Below, piece after piece: positions 31,567 to 41,302 of a stretch of 64,000 nucleotides of DNA. Location of the stretch: contig CAWCTW010000005.1 of assembly GCA_963798705.1 (NCBI GenBank), positions 1,240,001-1,304,000 on the forward strand, read 5' to 3'. The position numbers were made by a program, and so were the translations under genes. Under the pieces are notes generated by a model that saw only the letters and a list, made by a program, of their open reading frames with translations, did no database searches and was not told where the DNA came from. Numbering within the stretch: position 1 is the first letter of the stretch; each line of letters opens with the position of its first letter. This stretch comes from AC-56 sp963798705 (GTDB taxonomy: Bacteria > Actinomycetota > Thermoleophilia > Solirubrobacterales > 70-9).

Positions 31567-33135
31567 ATGGAGAGCGCATCCGCGACTCACAACGCGCCGC
31601 CCGCATCCGGAAACGGAGCCTCGGCCGACGGCTCCACGATCGACGTCTACCGCCCGGTGGACGGCTCGGTGATCCGGTCCGTCGCCGTCGACTCGCCGGA
31701 GCGCGTCGCCGAGGTAACCGCGAGGGTCCGTGCAGCGCAGCCGGAGTGGGAGGCGATCGGGTTTGCCGGCAGGCGGAGGTGGCTGGAGCGCCTTCGCGAC
31801 TGGATGATCGAAAACGAGCCGCGGCTCGCCGACGTCATGCAGGAGGAGACCGGAAAGGTTCGCGCCGAGGCCGAGCAGGAGGCGCCGTTCCTGTCCGGGA
31901 CGATCAACTACTACTGCGAGCACGGCGAGGAGTTCCTCGCCGAGGAGTCCCCCACCCCCCACATCCTGCCGCTCAAGGTCAAGCGCCTGCGGATCGTCTA
32001 CAGGCCCTACCCGGTCGTGGGGATCATCAGCCCGTGGAACTTCCCGCTCATCCTCGCCTTCGACGACGCGATCCCCGCGCTCATTGCCGGCTGCGCCGTC
32101 GTCATCAAGCCCTCGGAGTTCACGCCGCTCTCGGTGATCGAGCTCGTTCGCGCATGGAAGCAGGAGATCGGCGCTCCTGACGTGCTGGACGTGGTCAACG
32201 GCGTCGGCGAGACCGGCGGCGCCCTCGTCGACGAGGTGGACTTCGTGCAGTTCACCGGCTCCGACCGGACGGGGAGGATCGTGATGAAGCGCGCCGCCGA
32301 CACCCTCACCCCCGTGAGCCTGGAGCTCGGTGGCAAGGACCCCCTGATCGTGCTTCGCGACGCCGACGTCGACCGCGCCGCCAACGCGACCGCCACCGGC
32401 GGCCTGGCCAACACGGGCCAGATCTGCATGTCGATCGAGCGCGTCTACGTCGAGGAGCCTGTCTACGACGAGTTCGTGGGCAAGCTCACCGATGCGGTGC
32501 GAGGGCTACGCCAGGGCCCCGACGAGCGCCCCTACGACTCCGACGTCGGGGCAATGACGACCCCGGCACAGGCCCAGGTGGTCGCCGACCACGTCGACGA
32601 CGCGCGCTCCAGCGGCGCCCGGGTTCTCACCGGCGGCAACCGCAAGGAGGGACCCGGCGACTGGTACGAGCCGACCGTGATCGCCGACGCCGACCACTCG
32701 ATGAAGGTCATGACCGAGGAGACCTTTGGGCCCGTCATCCCGGTGATGAAGGTGAGCGACGCCGACGAGGCCGTGCGGATGGCCAACGACAGCCGCTACG
32801 GCCTGTCGGCCTCCGTGTTCGCCGGCACGAGCGCGGAGGGCGAGGCGATCGCGCGCCGCATCGACGCGGGTGCCGTCAACGTCAACGACGTGCTGACGAC
32901 CTACTTCACGATGGGCGTCCCGATGGGCGGCTGGAAGGACTCGGGCATCGGGTTCCGCCACGCCGCCTATGGGATCAAGAAGTTCGCGCGCCCGGAGTCG
33001 ATCGTCGCCCCCCGCATCAAGCAGGGCAAGCGGGATCCGCTCTGGTTCCCCTATACCTCGACGCGCCGCAAGCTGATCAACCGCGCCAACCGCTTCATCA
33101 ACGCGCGCGGGCTACGAAACCGGCTGGGGCTCTAA
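31567..33135 (+). CDS. NAD(P)-dependent aldehyde dehydrogenase
   Basis: A 522-residue aldehyde dehydrogenase that oxidises an aldehyde to its acid. Catalytic Cys287 is in 'NTGQICMSIERVYV', general-base Glu253 in 'LELGGKD', and the Asn of 'PWNFPLILA' is present. A C-terminal extension of about 40 residues ('PLWFPYTSTRRKLINRANRF') goes beyond the usual end; I associate this with succinate-semialdehyde dehydrogenases of the GabD2 type, but the substrate is uncertain. It lies 80 bases upstream of the proline-degradation pair on the same strand and might be part of that unit. Confidence 0.9.
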   Translation: MESASATHNAPPASGNGASADGSTIDVYRPVDGSVIRSVAVDSPERVAEVTARVRAAQPEWEAIGFAGRRRWLERLRDWMIENEPRLADVMQEETGKVRAEAEQEAPFLSGTINYYCEHGEEFLAEESPTPHILPLKVKRLRIVYRPYPVVGIISPWNFPLILAFDDAIPALIAGCAVVIKPSEFTPLSVIELVRAWKQEIGAPDVLDVVNGVGETGGALVDEVDFVQFTGSDRTGRIVMKRAADTLTPVSLELGGKDPLIVLRDADVDRAANATATGGLANTGQICMSIERVYVEEPVYDEFVGKLTDAVRGLRQGPDERPYDSDVGAMTTPAQAQVVADHVDDARSSGARVLTGGNRKEGPGDWYEPTVIADADHSMKVMTEETFGPVIPVMKVSDADEAVRMANDSRYGLSASVFAGTSAEGEAIARRIDAGAVNVNDVLTTYFTMGVPMGGWKDSGIGFRHAAYGIKKFARPESIVAPRIKQGKRDPLWFPYTSTRRKLINRANRFINARGLRNRLGL

Positions 33136-33215
33136 CCGCCACCGCCGTCCCGGACCGAGGGCGAACACGGCGCGTGCTCGATGCCGGGGGCGCGCGGGAG
33201 TAGCCTCGCGCGTGG

Positions 33216-34559
33216 ATGGACGCTGCGCTCGAGACTCGCATCCGGCAGTTGGCGGAGGAGCTATGGCGAATCGAGCCGTCGTCGTGGCGACGGCCGGCCG
33301 TGGCCCTCGGGCGGCGGCAGCTCGGCACCCTCGACGGACGGCCGGCGCTGCGCTCCGCGATGTTTCGGTTCGTGGATGCGGCCCCCGCCTGCCGGGGGCC
33401 GCTGGACAGAGGGCGGCACCTGCGGGCGTTCCTGCGGGAGGTCGATGGCGAGCCGATCCCGGCCACGCTGCGGCCGCTGCGCGGTCGAGTGGCACCCGGA
33501 CCCCTGTTGGCCGCGTACGGCCTGGCGAGCGGGCCGGCGACGGCGCTCCTCGCGCGGCAGTTCATCGCCGGACGGGACGTCAAGTCCGCGACCCGGAACC
33601 TGCGGGCGATGTGGCGGCGAGGCCAGTCCTTCGCGCTCGATCTCCTGGGAGAATCGACCGTCTCGGAGGCCGAGGCCGAAGCCTACTTCGACCGCTGCGC
33701 CGGGACGCTACGGGTACTGGCCGACGTGACGGAAGGCTGGCCGGCGCAGCCGCTTCTCGACGCCGATCAGCATGGCCGGCTGCCACGCGCCAACCTCTCG
33801 ATCAAGCTCACGGCGCTCACCCCGCTGCTGCGACCGCTTGCGCCCGAGCGCGGGGCCGATGATGCCGCCCGTCGCCTGCGCCCGCTGCTCCGCCTCGCCC
33901 GCGAGCTTGGCGCCCACGTCCACCTCGACATGGAGGACTTCGACAGCCGGGAGACGCTGCTCCTGGCGTTCGAGGACGTCCTTGCGAGCGAGGAGTTCCG
34001 GGACGCCCCGTCGGTCGGCGTCGTGGTGCAGGCGTACCTGCGCGACGCCGACGAAACCCTGGACCGGATCCTGTCGTCCCCCTCGCTCACCGAGCGCGGC
34101 GTCCCCCCCGCGATCAGGCTCGTGAAGGGCGCCTACTGGGATCACGAGAGCGTGATCGCGGGGCAGCGTGGCTGGAAGGCGCCCGTATGGAGCGAGAAGC
34201 GAGAATCCGACGCCTGCTTCGAGCGCCTGACCCGCCGGCTCGTCGACTCGCGCGACTCCGTCCGGCCCGCGATCGCAACCCACAACCTGCGCTCGCTCGC
34301 GCACGCCGTCGCGTATCTCGAGCGCCGGGGCGGCCGGCCCGAGGAGCTCGAGCTGCAGGTGCTGCGCGGCCTGGGCGACGAGCTCGCCGACGGCCTCTCG
34401 AGGCTCGGGCACCGGGTCAGGGTCTACACGCCGATCGGCGACCTGGTGGCGGGGATGGCGTATCTCGTACGCCGGCTCCTGGAGAACTCCTCCAACGAGG
34501 GTTTCCTGTTGCGCCAGCGCCACCAGTCCCTCGACGAGCTGCTCGCGGCCCCCGAATGA
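33216..34559 (+). CDS. Proline dehydrogenase (ProDH)
   Basis: A 447-residue FAD enzyme that oxidises proline to pyrroline-5-carboxylate. Barrel motifs: 'ANLSIKLTAL', 'HVHLDMEDFDSRETLL', 'GVVVQAYLRDADETLD', 'RLVKGAYWDHE' and the C-terminal 'YTPIGDLVAGMAYLVRRLLENSSNEGFL', which holds the substrate-binding arginines. The form is the PutA-type barrel rather than the short Thermus PutB. Its stop overlaps the start of the P5C dehydrogenase gene by 4 bases. The bifunctional PutA of proteobacteria is thus encoded here as two coupled chains. Confidence 0.93.
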   Translation: MDAALETRIRQLAEELWRIEPSSWRRPAVALGRRQLGTLDGRPALRSAMFRFVDAAPACRGPLDRGRHLRAFLREVDGEPIPATLRPLRGRVAPGPLLAAYGLASGPATALLARQFIAGRDVKSATRNLRAMWRRGQSFALDLLGESTVSEAEAEAYFDRCAGTLRVLADVTEGWPAQPLLDADQHGRLPRANLSIKLTALTPLLRPLAPERGADDAARRLRPLLRLARELGAHVHLDMEDFDSRETLLLAFEDVLASEEFRDAPSVGVVVQAYLRDADETLDRILSSPSLTERGVPPAIRLVKGAYWDHESVIAGQRGWKAPVWSEKRESDACFERLTRRLVDSRDSVRPAIATHNLRSLAHAVAYLERRGGRPEELELQVLRGLGDELADGLSRLGHRVRVYTPIGDLVAGMAYLVRRLLENSSNEGFLLRQRHQSLDELLAAPE

Positions 34560-36097
34560 GCGAGTTCCGAAACCACCCACTGCTCGAGTTGCGCCAGCCC
34601 GTGGTGCGCGAGGCGCTGACTTCGGCCCTGGCGGCTCTGGACGCCGAGCTGCCGCTGCAGGTCGAGACCCTGATCGCCGGCAGGGCGACGCGCGGCGACG
34701 GCGCCGCCTCGACCGATCCCTGCGCCCCCGGCTGCGAGATCGCCCGCCTCGGCTGGGCGGGCGAGGAGGAAGCTGCCCGGGCCCTCGAGCTGGCGCTCGC
34801 CTCGCGCTGGCCGCGACGCGGACACTGCGGGCGCGCAGCCGTGCTGGAGCGGGCGGCCGAGTTGCTCGCCGAGCGTCGCCAAAGGCTGGCCGCCCTGATC
34901 GTTCGCGAGGTGGGCAAGCCCTGGGAGGACGCCGACGCCGAGGTGTGCGAGGCGATCGACTTCCTGCGCTTCTACGCGCTGTGCGCCCGGGAGCCGGGGA
35001 ACGAGCTGGTGCAGGCACCGGGTGAGCGAAACGAGTTGCGGCTTCGACCGCGCGGACCGGCCGCCGTGATCAGCCCCTGGAACTTCCCGCTGTCGATTCC
35101 CTGCGGGATGGTCTCGGCCGCGCTCGTCACCGGGAGCCCGGTGCTCTTCAAGCCCGCCGAGCAGAGCCCGGCGTGCGGCTGGGAGCTTGCGCGGCTCATG
35201 CTCGAGGCCGGCGTTGACGACGACGCGCTCGCCTTCCTTCCGGCGGGTGGAGAGCTCGGCCGGTGGCTCGTCTCCGAGCCGCGCATCGCCACGATTGCCT
35301 TCACCGGATCTGTGGCTGTGGGCCTCGAGATCCAGCGCCGCGCCCACGCGGCCTCCGGACAGCGGCAGATCAAGCGAATCGTCGCCGAGCTCGGCGGCAA
35401 GAACTGTGTGCTGATCGACTCCGACGTCGACCTCGACGAGGCCGTGCCAGCGGTCGTGCGCTCCGCGTACGGCTACGGCGGTCAGAAGTGCTCCGCGGCG
35501 TCGCGGGCGCTCGTCCACGATGGGATCGCCGACCGGTTCGCCGAGCGGCTCGGCGGGGCGGTGGAGATCCTGCGAGTGGGACCGGCGGACGACTTCGCGA
35601 CCGAGGTGCCGGCGCTCATCGACCCGGACGCCGTGGTCAAGTTCAACCGCTACGCGGAGCTCAGCCACGGCGCCGTGCTCGCACGGGCGCAGCCCGCCGA
35701 AGGGCCGCAGTACGTGGCGCCGCTGCTTGTGGACGCGGGCAGGCTGCCGGACTCAACGCCCGTACTTCGCGAGGAGATCTTCGGCCCGCTCTTGACGGTC
35801 GAGCGTGTGGCGGACCTGGAGGAGGCCGCCGAGCGTGTTCGCGAGCTCCCGCAGGCGCTGACGGCCGGCATCTTCAGCCGCCAGCCCGACCGAATCGACT
35901 CCCTTGTCGAGCGGCTGCCCGCCGGCGTCGTCTACGTCGACCGCGCGATCACCGGCGCCATGGTGGCGCGCCAGCCCTTCGGCGGCAGCGGCTTATCCGG
36001 CACCGGCGCCCGTGCCGGCGGCCCGAGCTACCTGCGTCACTTCGCGGACGAGCAGGTCATCTCGACCAACGTCGTCCGCCATGGCGTGGTCCTCTAG
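34556..36097 (+). CDS. L-glutamate gamma-semialdehyde (P5C) dehydrogenase
   Basis: A 513-residue aldehyde dehydrogenase that oxidises the hydrolysed pyrroline-5-carboxylate to glutamate. Cys312 is in 'GYGGQKCSAASR', Glu278 in 'AELGGKN', and 'ISPWNFPLSIPCG' binds the cofactor. The final 'QPFGGSGLSGTGARAGGPSYLRHFADEQ' is diagnostic for the PutA/P5CDH branch. It starts at the ATG inside the ProDH stop, so the two steps are expressed together and may channel P5C. The preceding aldehyde dehydrogenase is a different branch. Confidence 0.93.
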   Translation: MSEFRNHPLLELRQPVVREALTSALAALDAELPLQVETLIAGRATRGDGAASTDPCAPGCEIARLGWAGEEEAARALELALASRWPRRGHCGRAAVLERAAELLAERRQRLAALIVREVGKPWEDADAEVCEAIDFLRFYALCAREPGNELVQAPGERNELRLRPRGPAAVISPWNFPLSIPCGMVSAALVTGSPVLFKPAEQSPACGWELARLMLEAGVDDDALAFLPAGGELGRWLVSEPRIATIAFTGSVAVGLEIQRRAHAASGQRQIKRIVAELGGKNCVLIDSDVDLDEAVPAVVRSAYGYGGQKCSAASRALVHDGIADRFAERLGGAVEILRVGPADDFATEVPALIDPDAVVKFNRYAELSHGAVLARAQPAEGPQYVAPLLVDAGRLPDSTPVLREEIFGPLLTVERVADLEEAAERVRELPQALTAGIFSRQPDRIDSLVERLPAGVVYVDRAITGAMVARQPFGGSGLSGTGARAGGPSYLRHFADEQVISTNVVRHGVVL

Positions 36098-36100
36098 CGG

Positions 36101-36406
36101 CTAGGCCCGCCCGTCGGCGAGCTGGCTCTGCAGCCGGTCAGCGCGCTGCCGGTACCAGTCGGCGACCGCCCGCAGCCATTCCACCTCGGCCCGGGTCCGG
36201 ACGTTCACGTATCCGGCGAACCCCTCGCCCGCGAGGTCGCGCGCCTCGGCGACGCTCACGTTCGTATGGCCACGGCCCAGTCGCCGCCACGCCTTCTTTT
36301 CGTCCCCGTCGGGCTCGGAATCCAGCATCAGCCGGGATCCGTCGCTCAGCTCCAGCCGCTGCGGCTCGTCTCCACGCAGGGTCCTTCCCCGCACCTGCTC
36401 CTCCAT
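36101..36406 (-). CDS. Small hypothetical charged protein
   Basis: A 101-residue protein with the ATG at 36406. It is rich in Arg, Asp and Glu, with 'LELSDGSRLMLDSEPDGDEKKAW' then 'NVSVAEARDLAGEGFAGYVNVRTRAEVEWLRAVADWYRQRADRLQ'. The C-terminal half is helical and amphipathic. It is probably cytoplasmic. I recognise no family. It ends four bases from the convergent P5C dehydrogenase stop, with no room for a terminator. Confidence 0.55.
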   Translation of the reverse strand: MEEQVRGRTLRGDEPQRLELSDGSRLMLDSEPDGDEKKAWRRLGRGHTNVSVAEARDLAGEGFAGYVNVRTRAEVEWLRAVADWYRQRADRLQSQLADGRA

Positions 36407-36577
36407 AGCATCGTCCCCTTTCCGCCCGCCGTGGCAGGCGTCTCGCGTGCAGGTCCGAGCGATCAAGCTAGCAAGCGTTCGGCGAGTGTTGTGTAAAGAG
36501 ACCCTAATAACCGGCCGATGCGCAACCGGCCGCGTGGCGTCGACGGAAGTCCAGGGGTGGATCGATGCGACCGGCCG

Positions 36578-38896
36578 TCAGCTCGCCGGCACGAGCTCCT
36601 CGCGGAGCTGCTTCGCGGCCTCCACCATGTTGCGCAGTGCGCCTTCGACCTCGGGCCACGCGCGCGTCTTCAGCCCGCAGTCGGGGTTGACCCAGATCTG
36701 CTCCGGCTCCAGCACCTTCGCGGCAGCCTGGAGCAGCTCGGCCATCTCCTCGGCCGAGGGAACCCGCGGCGAGTGGATGTCGTAGACGCCCGGGCCGATC
36801 TCCTGCCCGTATCCGGTGCGCTCCCAGTCGTGCAGCAGCTCCATCCGCGAGCGGGCCGCCTCGATCAGGTTCACGTCGGCATCCATCTGCTGGATCTGCT
36901 CCATGATGTCCCCGAAGTCCGAGTAGCACATGTGCGTGTGGATCTGGGTCTCGTCGCGGACGACGGCGGTGGCCACGCGGAACGAGCAGACCGCCCACTC
37001 CAGGTACTCGTTCCAGCGGTCGCGCCGCAGGGGGAGCCCCTCCCGGATCGCCGGCTCGTCCACCTGGATCACCTTGATGTCCTCGGCCTCGAGGTCCTCG
37101 ACCTCGTCGCGGATCGCGAGCGCGAGCTGCTCGCAGGTCGCCGAGCGCGGCTGGTCGTCGCGCACGAACGACCACTGAAGCATCGTCACCGGGCCGGTGA
37201 GCATGCCCTTCACCGGCTTCTCCGACAGCGACTGCGAGAACGCGATCCAGTCCGTCGTCATCGGGCGCGGACGGCTGACGTCCCCGTAGATGATCGGCGG
37301 TCGCACGTAACGCGAGCCGTACGACTGCACCCAGGCGTTCTGGGTGAACACGTAGCCCTCCATCTGCTCGGCGAAGTACTGGACCATGTCGTTGCGCTCG
37401 GGCTCGCCGTGAACCAGGACATCCAGGCCGACCTCCTCCTGGAAGCCGATCACGCGCTCGATCTCCGAGCGCATGCGCCGGTCGTACTCGGTCCGGTCGA
37501 TCGCCGCCTCGCGCAGCTCCTTGCGGGCCTGGCGGATCTCCGCCGTCTGCGGATAGGAGCCGATCGTGGTCGTCGGAAAGAGCGGCAGGTCGAGCCGCGC
37601 GTGCTGAGCCTCGCGGCGGACCTCGAATGGGCTCGACCGGCGCGCGTCGTCATCGGTGAGAGCGTCGACGCGGTCACGGACCGCCGGATTGCGGGTCCGG
37701 TGGGACTCGCGACGGTCGTCGAGCGCCCGGTCGTTGGCGTCGAGCTCGGCGGCGATCGCCTCGCGGCCCTCGCCGAGCCCCTTCGCCAGCACGACCACCT
37801 CGCCAACCTTCTGCTTCGCGAACGCCATCCAGGAGCGCAGCTCGTCGTCGAGCGCGTCGGAGGGCGGCTCGGCATCGAGATCGAGCGGCGAGTGCAGCAG
37901 CGAGCACGAGGTGGAGACGACGAGCTGCTCGCAACGGTCGCGGAGCCCGCCGAGCAGGTCGAGGCTGTGCTCGAGCTCGTTGATCCACACGTTCCGCCCG
38001 TCGACGATGCCGGCGAAGAGCCACTGGTCCTCCAGGCCCCCGTCGTTGGCGATCAGCTCGACGTTCTTGGAACCGCGATGGAAGTCCAGCCCGATGCCCT
38101 CGACGGGCAGGTCGCGGAGCACGCCGTAGGCGTCGCCCGCGTGGTCGAAGTAGGTCTTGACGCAGATCCGCGTGCGCTCGTGGACCTTCGCCAGCTCCTC
38201 GTACGCAAGTCGCAGCGCGTCGAGCTCGCGCTCGTCCCGATCCGCGACGAAGCACGGCTCGTCCAGCTGCACCCAGGTGGCGCCCTGCTCGGCGAGGCGC
38301 TCGATGATCTCGCCGTACACGGCGAGGAGCGGCTCGATCAGGCCGAGCCGGTCGAAGTCGGCCGGAGTCCCCTCGGCAGGCTTGGCCAGAAGCAGGAACG
38401 AGACCGGCCCACAGATCACGGGCACGGTGTCGACGCCGAGCTCCTCCATGGCCTCGGCGTGCTCGTCGAACGGCTTGGTGGACGACAGGGAGAACGTCGT
38501 ATCAGGGCCGAGCTCGGGGACGATGTAGTGGTAGTTGGTGTCGAACCACTTGGTCATCTCCATCGCCGTGACGTCGATCCCCTCCTCCTGGCGGCCGCGG
38601 GCCATCGCGAAGTAGGTGTCGGTGTCGACGGGCCCGCCGGCGTGCTGGTAGCGCTCGGGCACCGCTCCGACCAGGGCGATCGTGTCGAGGACGTGGTCGT
38701 AGAGGGAGAAGTCGTTCGAGGGGATCAGGTCCACCCCCGCCCGCTGCATGAGCCTCCAGTTGTCGACGCGGATCCGCTTGGCGGTCGCCAGCAGGTCCTC
38801 GCGCGAGGCGTCGCCGCGCCAGTGGCCCTCCGTCGCGAACTTCAGCTCGCGGTGGGGTCCGATGCGCGGAAAGCCGGCGATGTTGGAAAGGGCCAT
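36578..38896 (-). CDS. metE: Cobalamin-independent methionine synthase
   Basis: A 772-residue enzyme that transfers a methyl group from methyltetrahydropteroyltriglutamate to homocysteine. Both duplicated barrels are present. N-terminal 'NIAGFPRIGPHRELKFATEGHW' and C-terminal 'TTTIGSYPQTAEIRQARKE' are family hallmarks. The zinc ligands appear in 'IHTHMCYSDF' (His and Cys), with Cys in 'VNPDCGLKTR'. Its start is only 33 bases from the end of the upstream glycosyltransferase gene, so it may belong to that transcript. I see no S-adenosylmethionine or cobalamin riboswitch in front of it. Confidence 0.96.
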   Translation of the reverse strand: MALSNIAGFPRIGPHRELKFATEGHWRGDASREDLLATAKRIRVDNWRLMQRAGVDLIPSNDFSLYDHVLDTIALVGAVPERYQHAGGPVDTDTYFAMARGRQEEGIDVTAMEMTKWFDTNYHYIVPELGPDTTFSLSSTKPFDEHAEAMEELGVDTVPVICGPVSFLLLAKPAEGTPADFDRLGLIEPLLAVYGEIIERLAEQGATWVQLDEPCFVADRDERELDALRLAYEELAKVHERTRICVKTYFDHAGDAYGVLRDLPVEGIGLDFHRGSKNVELIANDGGLEDQWLFAGIVDGRNVWINELEHSLDLLGGLRDRCEQLVVSTSCSLLHSPLDLDAEPPSDALDDELRSWMAFAKQKVGEVVVLAKGLGEGREAIAAELDANDRALDDRRESHRTRNPAVRDRVDALTDDDARRSSPFEVRREAQHARLDLPLFPTTTIGSYPQTAEIRQARKELREAAIDRTEYDRRMRSEIERVIGFQEEVGLDVLVHGEPERNDMVQYFAEQMEGYVFTQNAWVQSYGSRYVRPPIIYGDVSRPRPMTTDWIAFSQSLSEKPVKGMLTGPVTMLQWSFVRDDQPRSATCEQLALAIRDEVEDLEAEDIKVIQVDEPAIREGLPLRRDRWNEYLEWAVCSFRVATAVVRDETQIHTHMCYSDFGDIMEQIQQMDADVNLIEAARSRMELLHDWERTGYGQEIGPGVYDIHSPRVPSAEEMAELLQAAAKVLEPEQIWVNPDCGLKTRAWPEVEGALRNMVEAAKQLREELVPAS

Positions 38897-38929
38897 CAGT
38901 CGCTCCTCGTCGGTCTAGGTTAGTGGTGG

Positions 38930-41239
38930 CTAGCCGGTCTCGGTCGCGCCGGCACCGGCCTTACGCGGCGTGAGGCGAACCGGGGCCGCGCTCAGCGCGC
39001 GAAGCCGCATGTCCGACCACGTCAGGCCCTCGCGGACGAGCGCCGGAAGGCCGAGCACCACGGCCGTCGCGACCTCCACCGCCTGAAGGATGACGCCGTA
39101 GGCGAGCGCGTCGGCCGCCCCGACTCCGAAGCCGGTGGTGAGCACGCTGATCACGGCGAGCTGGAACACGCCGATGTTCGACGGGGTCGCCGGGACGACC
39201 GCGGTCACGTTGACGGCGAACAGCACCGCCGCGGCGGCGCCGATTCCCACCCCGGTCATGCCCAGCGCCTTGAACAGGACGGCGCACGAGAGGAGCTGCA
39301 CGCCCCAGGCGGCCAGCTGGGCCGTGGCGGCGAAAGAGCCGTAGCGAGGGTTGCGGAAGACGGTCAGCCCCTGGCGGACCCGAAGAAGCGCCGCCCTGAC
39401 AGCCTCGGCCACCCGTGCGAGGCGGCCGCTGCCGTTCTGGCGCTTGACCACCATGGGGGCCAGCATCACGGCGATGAGGACCAGGAGCGGGGCCAGGCTG
39501 AAGACGAACAGCTTGGTGGAGGCCGAATGGAAGAGATCGGTGGAGGCGACGATGATGACGCCGAGGAGTGCGAGCGCGCCGATGTTCAGCACGGTCTGCG
39601 ACACGAGAGTGCCGAGCAGAACCGGAAATGTGGATCGCATGCGGCCGGTGCGCCGCGCCAGCACCATCGCGCGGGCGGGCTCACCGAGGCGGGCCGGCAG
39701 GGTCGCCGACATCAGGACGCCGATCATCGTGGCGGAGGTCACGTCCCGCCGGCGAAGGGGGCTGTACGGGAGCGCGGCCCGCGCGATGGCGTACCAGGAC
39801 CCGGCGCGGAGCATCATCGCCGCGACCATCAGGCCGAGCGCCAACAGCACGAGCGAGAGGTCGGAGCGCACCATGCTCGCGACCACGTTCTGAAGCCCGA
39901 TCTTGTTCGCGGCCAGCGCGGTCAGCCCGATGCCGAGGACCCCGGCGATGCCCAGCGCCACCCGGCGGGCCACGCCGTGGCGCCCCGCGGCACGGGCGGG
40001 CTCGGGGTCGAGCGACGGAAGGCGGGCGGGCGGGCGGGGGCGGCTGCCGTCGATCGGCGTGAAGCCGCCGACTCGCGCCATGCGCTCGAGCGCGGCGCCC
40101 GAGGCCGGCGCTCCCTGCACCCGCTCGTACACCTGCTCGACCTGCGCGGCGATGTTGGGCCACGCGTAGCGCTCGACGCTCGAGCGCGCCGCGTCGCCCA
40201 TCTGCGCGCGCCGCTCGGGCTCGATATAGAGGCCCTGAAGCTCCTCGGCCAGCCGCTGCGGGTCGGCCGGCGGCACGAGGATGCCGTCGACGCCGTGGGT
40301 GACCACGTCGGAATACCCGGCGATCTCCGACGCGATCACGGGCGTGCCCGCCGCGAACGCCTCGGTGAGCACCATCCCAAAGCTCTCGCCGGTGAGCGAC
40401 GGCGCGCACAGCACGTCCGCCTCGTGAAGGCGGCGCCACAGCTGGGCCTCGGAGATCCGCCCGAGGGCGTCGATCCGCTCCTCGACCGACTCGTCGGCCA
40501 GGTAGCGCTTGACGTCAACCGCGCTCGAGCCGACGACGGTGAGCCGGGCCGGCACGTGCTCAACGAGGCCCTCGAATGCCTGGAGCAGGACCGGCAGCCC
40601 CTTGCGCTCCTCGGGACGGCCGACGAACAGCACCCGCAGCTCGTCCGCGGCGGGCTTGGGGCCGGTCGGCGGGGCGTCCACGTCCACGCCGTTCGGGATC
40701 ACGTGATACTCGCCGCCGAACCAGCGGCGACCCGTCCACGCCGCCGCCTGCGAAACCGCGATCCGGGCGTGCAGCTGGTTGAACTTGCGCCGCGCGCCGA
40801 GCGCGTTCGCGATCCAGTTCGGAAGCGGCTTCGTGGAGTATGCGTGGAACGTGCCGACGACCGGGGCTCCCCGGAACGAGCACGCATCCCAGGCCATGGC
40901 GGGCGCCGGTGGCTCGTGGACGTGCACGACGTCGAAGGCGCCGGCGCGAAGCTCGCGGCGCATCCTGTTCACCCCGTAATGGGTGACGCCGAGGTTCGAG
41001 ACCGCCCCGTTGGCGCCGAACCCGAGCGTCCGTCCGAGCGGCACGAGGTAATCTGGCTGCGGCCGCCGCTCGGGCGTGCCGCGATGGAGGACGCGAGAGA
41101 GGCGATCCGGCGGATCCCAGGGCGCCATCACGCGGGCCTCGTGCCCACGGGCGAACAGGGCCTCGGTGAGGGCCTCGATATGACGGTTGACGCCCCCGCC
41201 GTACGTCCACGAGTATGGGCTGACGATTGCGATGCGCAT
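38930..41239 (-). CDS. Glycosyltransferase (GT4) fused to a flippase-like membrane domain
   Basis: A 769-residue fusion from the ATG at 41239. Residues 1-375 are a GT-B glycosyltransferase of the PimA-like GT4 type: 'SPYSWTYGGGVNRHIEAL', 'VIPNGVDVDAP', 'VLFVGRPEERKGLPVLLQAFE', and the donor-site 'PSLTGESFGMVLTEAFAAGTPVIAS'. A Pro-rich linker leads to residues about 440-745, an eight-helix domain of the AglD/MprF-flippase (LPG synthase TM) type, with 'SATLPARLGEPARAMVLARR' and 'PATPSNIGVFQLAVI'. One chain may glycosylate a lipid and then move it across the membrane; this is inference. The order is metE downstream, a large membrane protein upstream. Confidence 0.85.
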   Translation of the reverse strand: MRIAIVSPYSWTYGGGVNRHIEALTEALFARGHEARVMAPWDPPDRLSRVLHRGTPERRPQPDYLVPLGRTLGFGANGAVSNLGVTHYGVNRMRRELRAGAFDVVHVHEPPAPAMAWDACSFRGAPVVGTFHAYSTKPLPNWIANALGARRKFNQLHARIAVSQAAAWTGRRWFGGEYHVIPNGVDVDAPPTGPKPAADELRVLFVGRPEERKGLPVLLQAFEGLVEHVPARLTVVGSSAVDVKRYLADESVEERIDALGRISEAQLWRRLHEADVLCAPSLTGESFGMVLTEAFAAGTPVIASEIAGYSDVVTHGVDGILVPPADPQRLAEELQGLYIEPERRAQMGDAARSSVERYAWPNIAAQVEQVYERVQGAPASGAALERMARVGGFTPIDGSRPRPPARLPSLDPEPARAAGRHGVARRVALGIAGVLGIGLTALAANKIGLQNVVASMVRSDLSLVLLALGLMVAAMMLRAGSWYAIARAALPYSPLRRRDVTSATMIGVLMSATLPARLGEPARAMVLARRTGRMRSTFPVLLGTLVSQTVLNIGALALLGVIIVASTDLFHSASTKLFVFSLAPLLVLIAVMLAPMVVKRQNGSGRLARVAEAVRAALLRVRQGLTVFRNPRYGSFAATAQLAAWGVQLLSCAVLFKALGMTGVGIGAAAAVLFAVNVTAVVPATPSNIGVFQLAVISVLTTGFGVGAADALAYGVILQAVEVATAVVLGLPALVREGLTWSDMRLRALSAAPVRLTPRKAGAGATETG

Positions 41240-41302
41240 CGAACTGAGTCCTGGACTCGACTGAGCGAGCGGCCGCGCCTGAACGCGAGTTGCCAAGCGC
41301 CC

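Noticed and set aside
36407..36577. Repeated AACCGGCCG near 36510-36535 as a mobile-element or repeat array
   Set aside because: Only two short copies occur, in GC-rich DNA, without terminal repeats or a transposase.
38897..38929. A SAM or cobalamin riboswitch in front of metE
   Set aside because: Only 33 bases separate metE from the upstream gene and no conserved riboswitch block is present.
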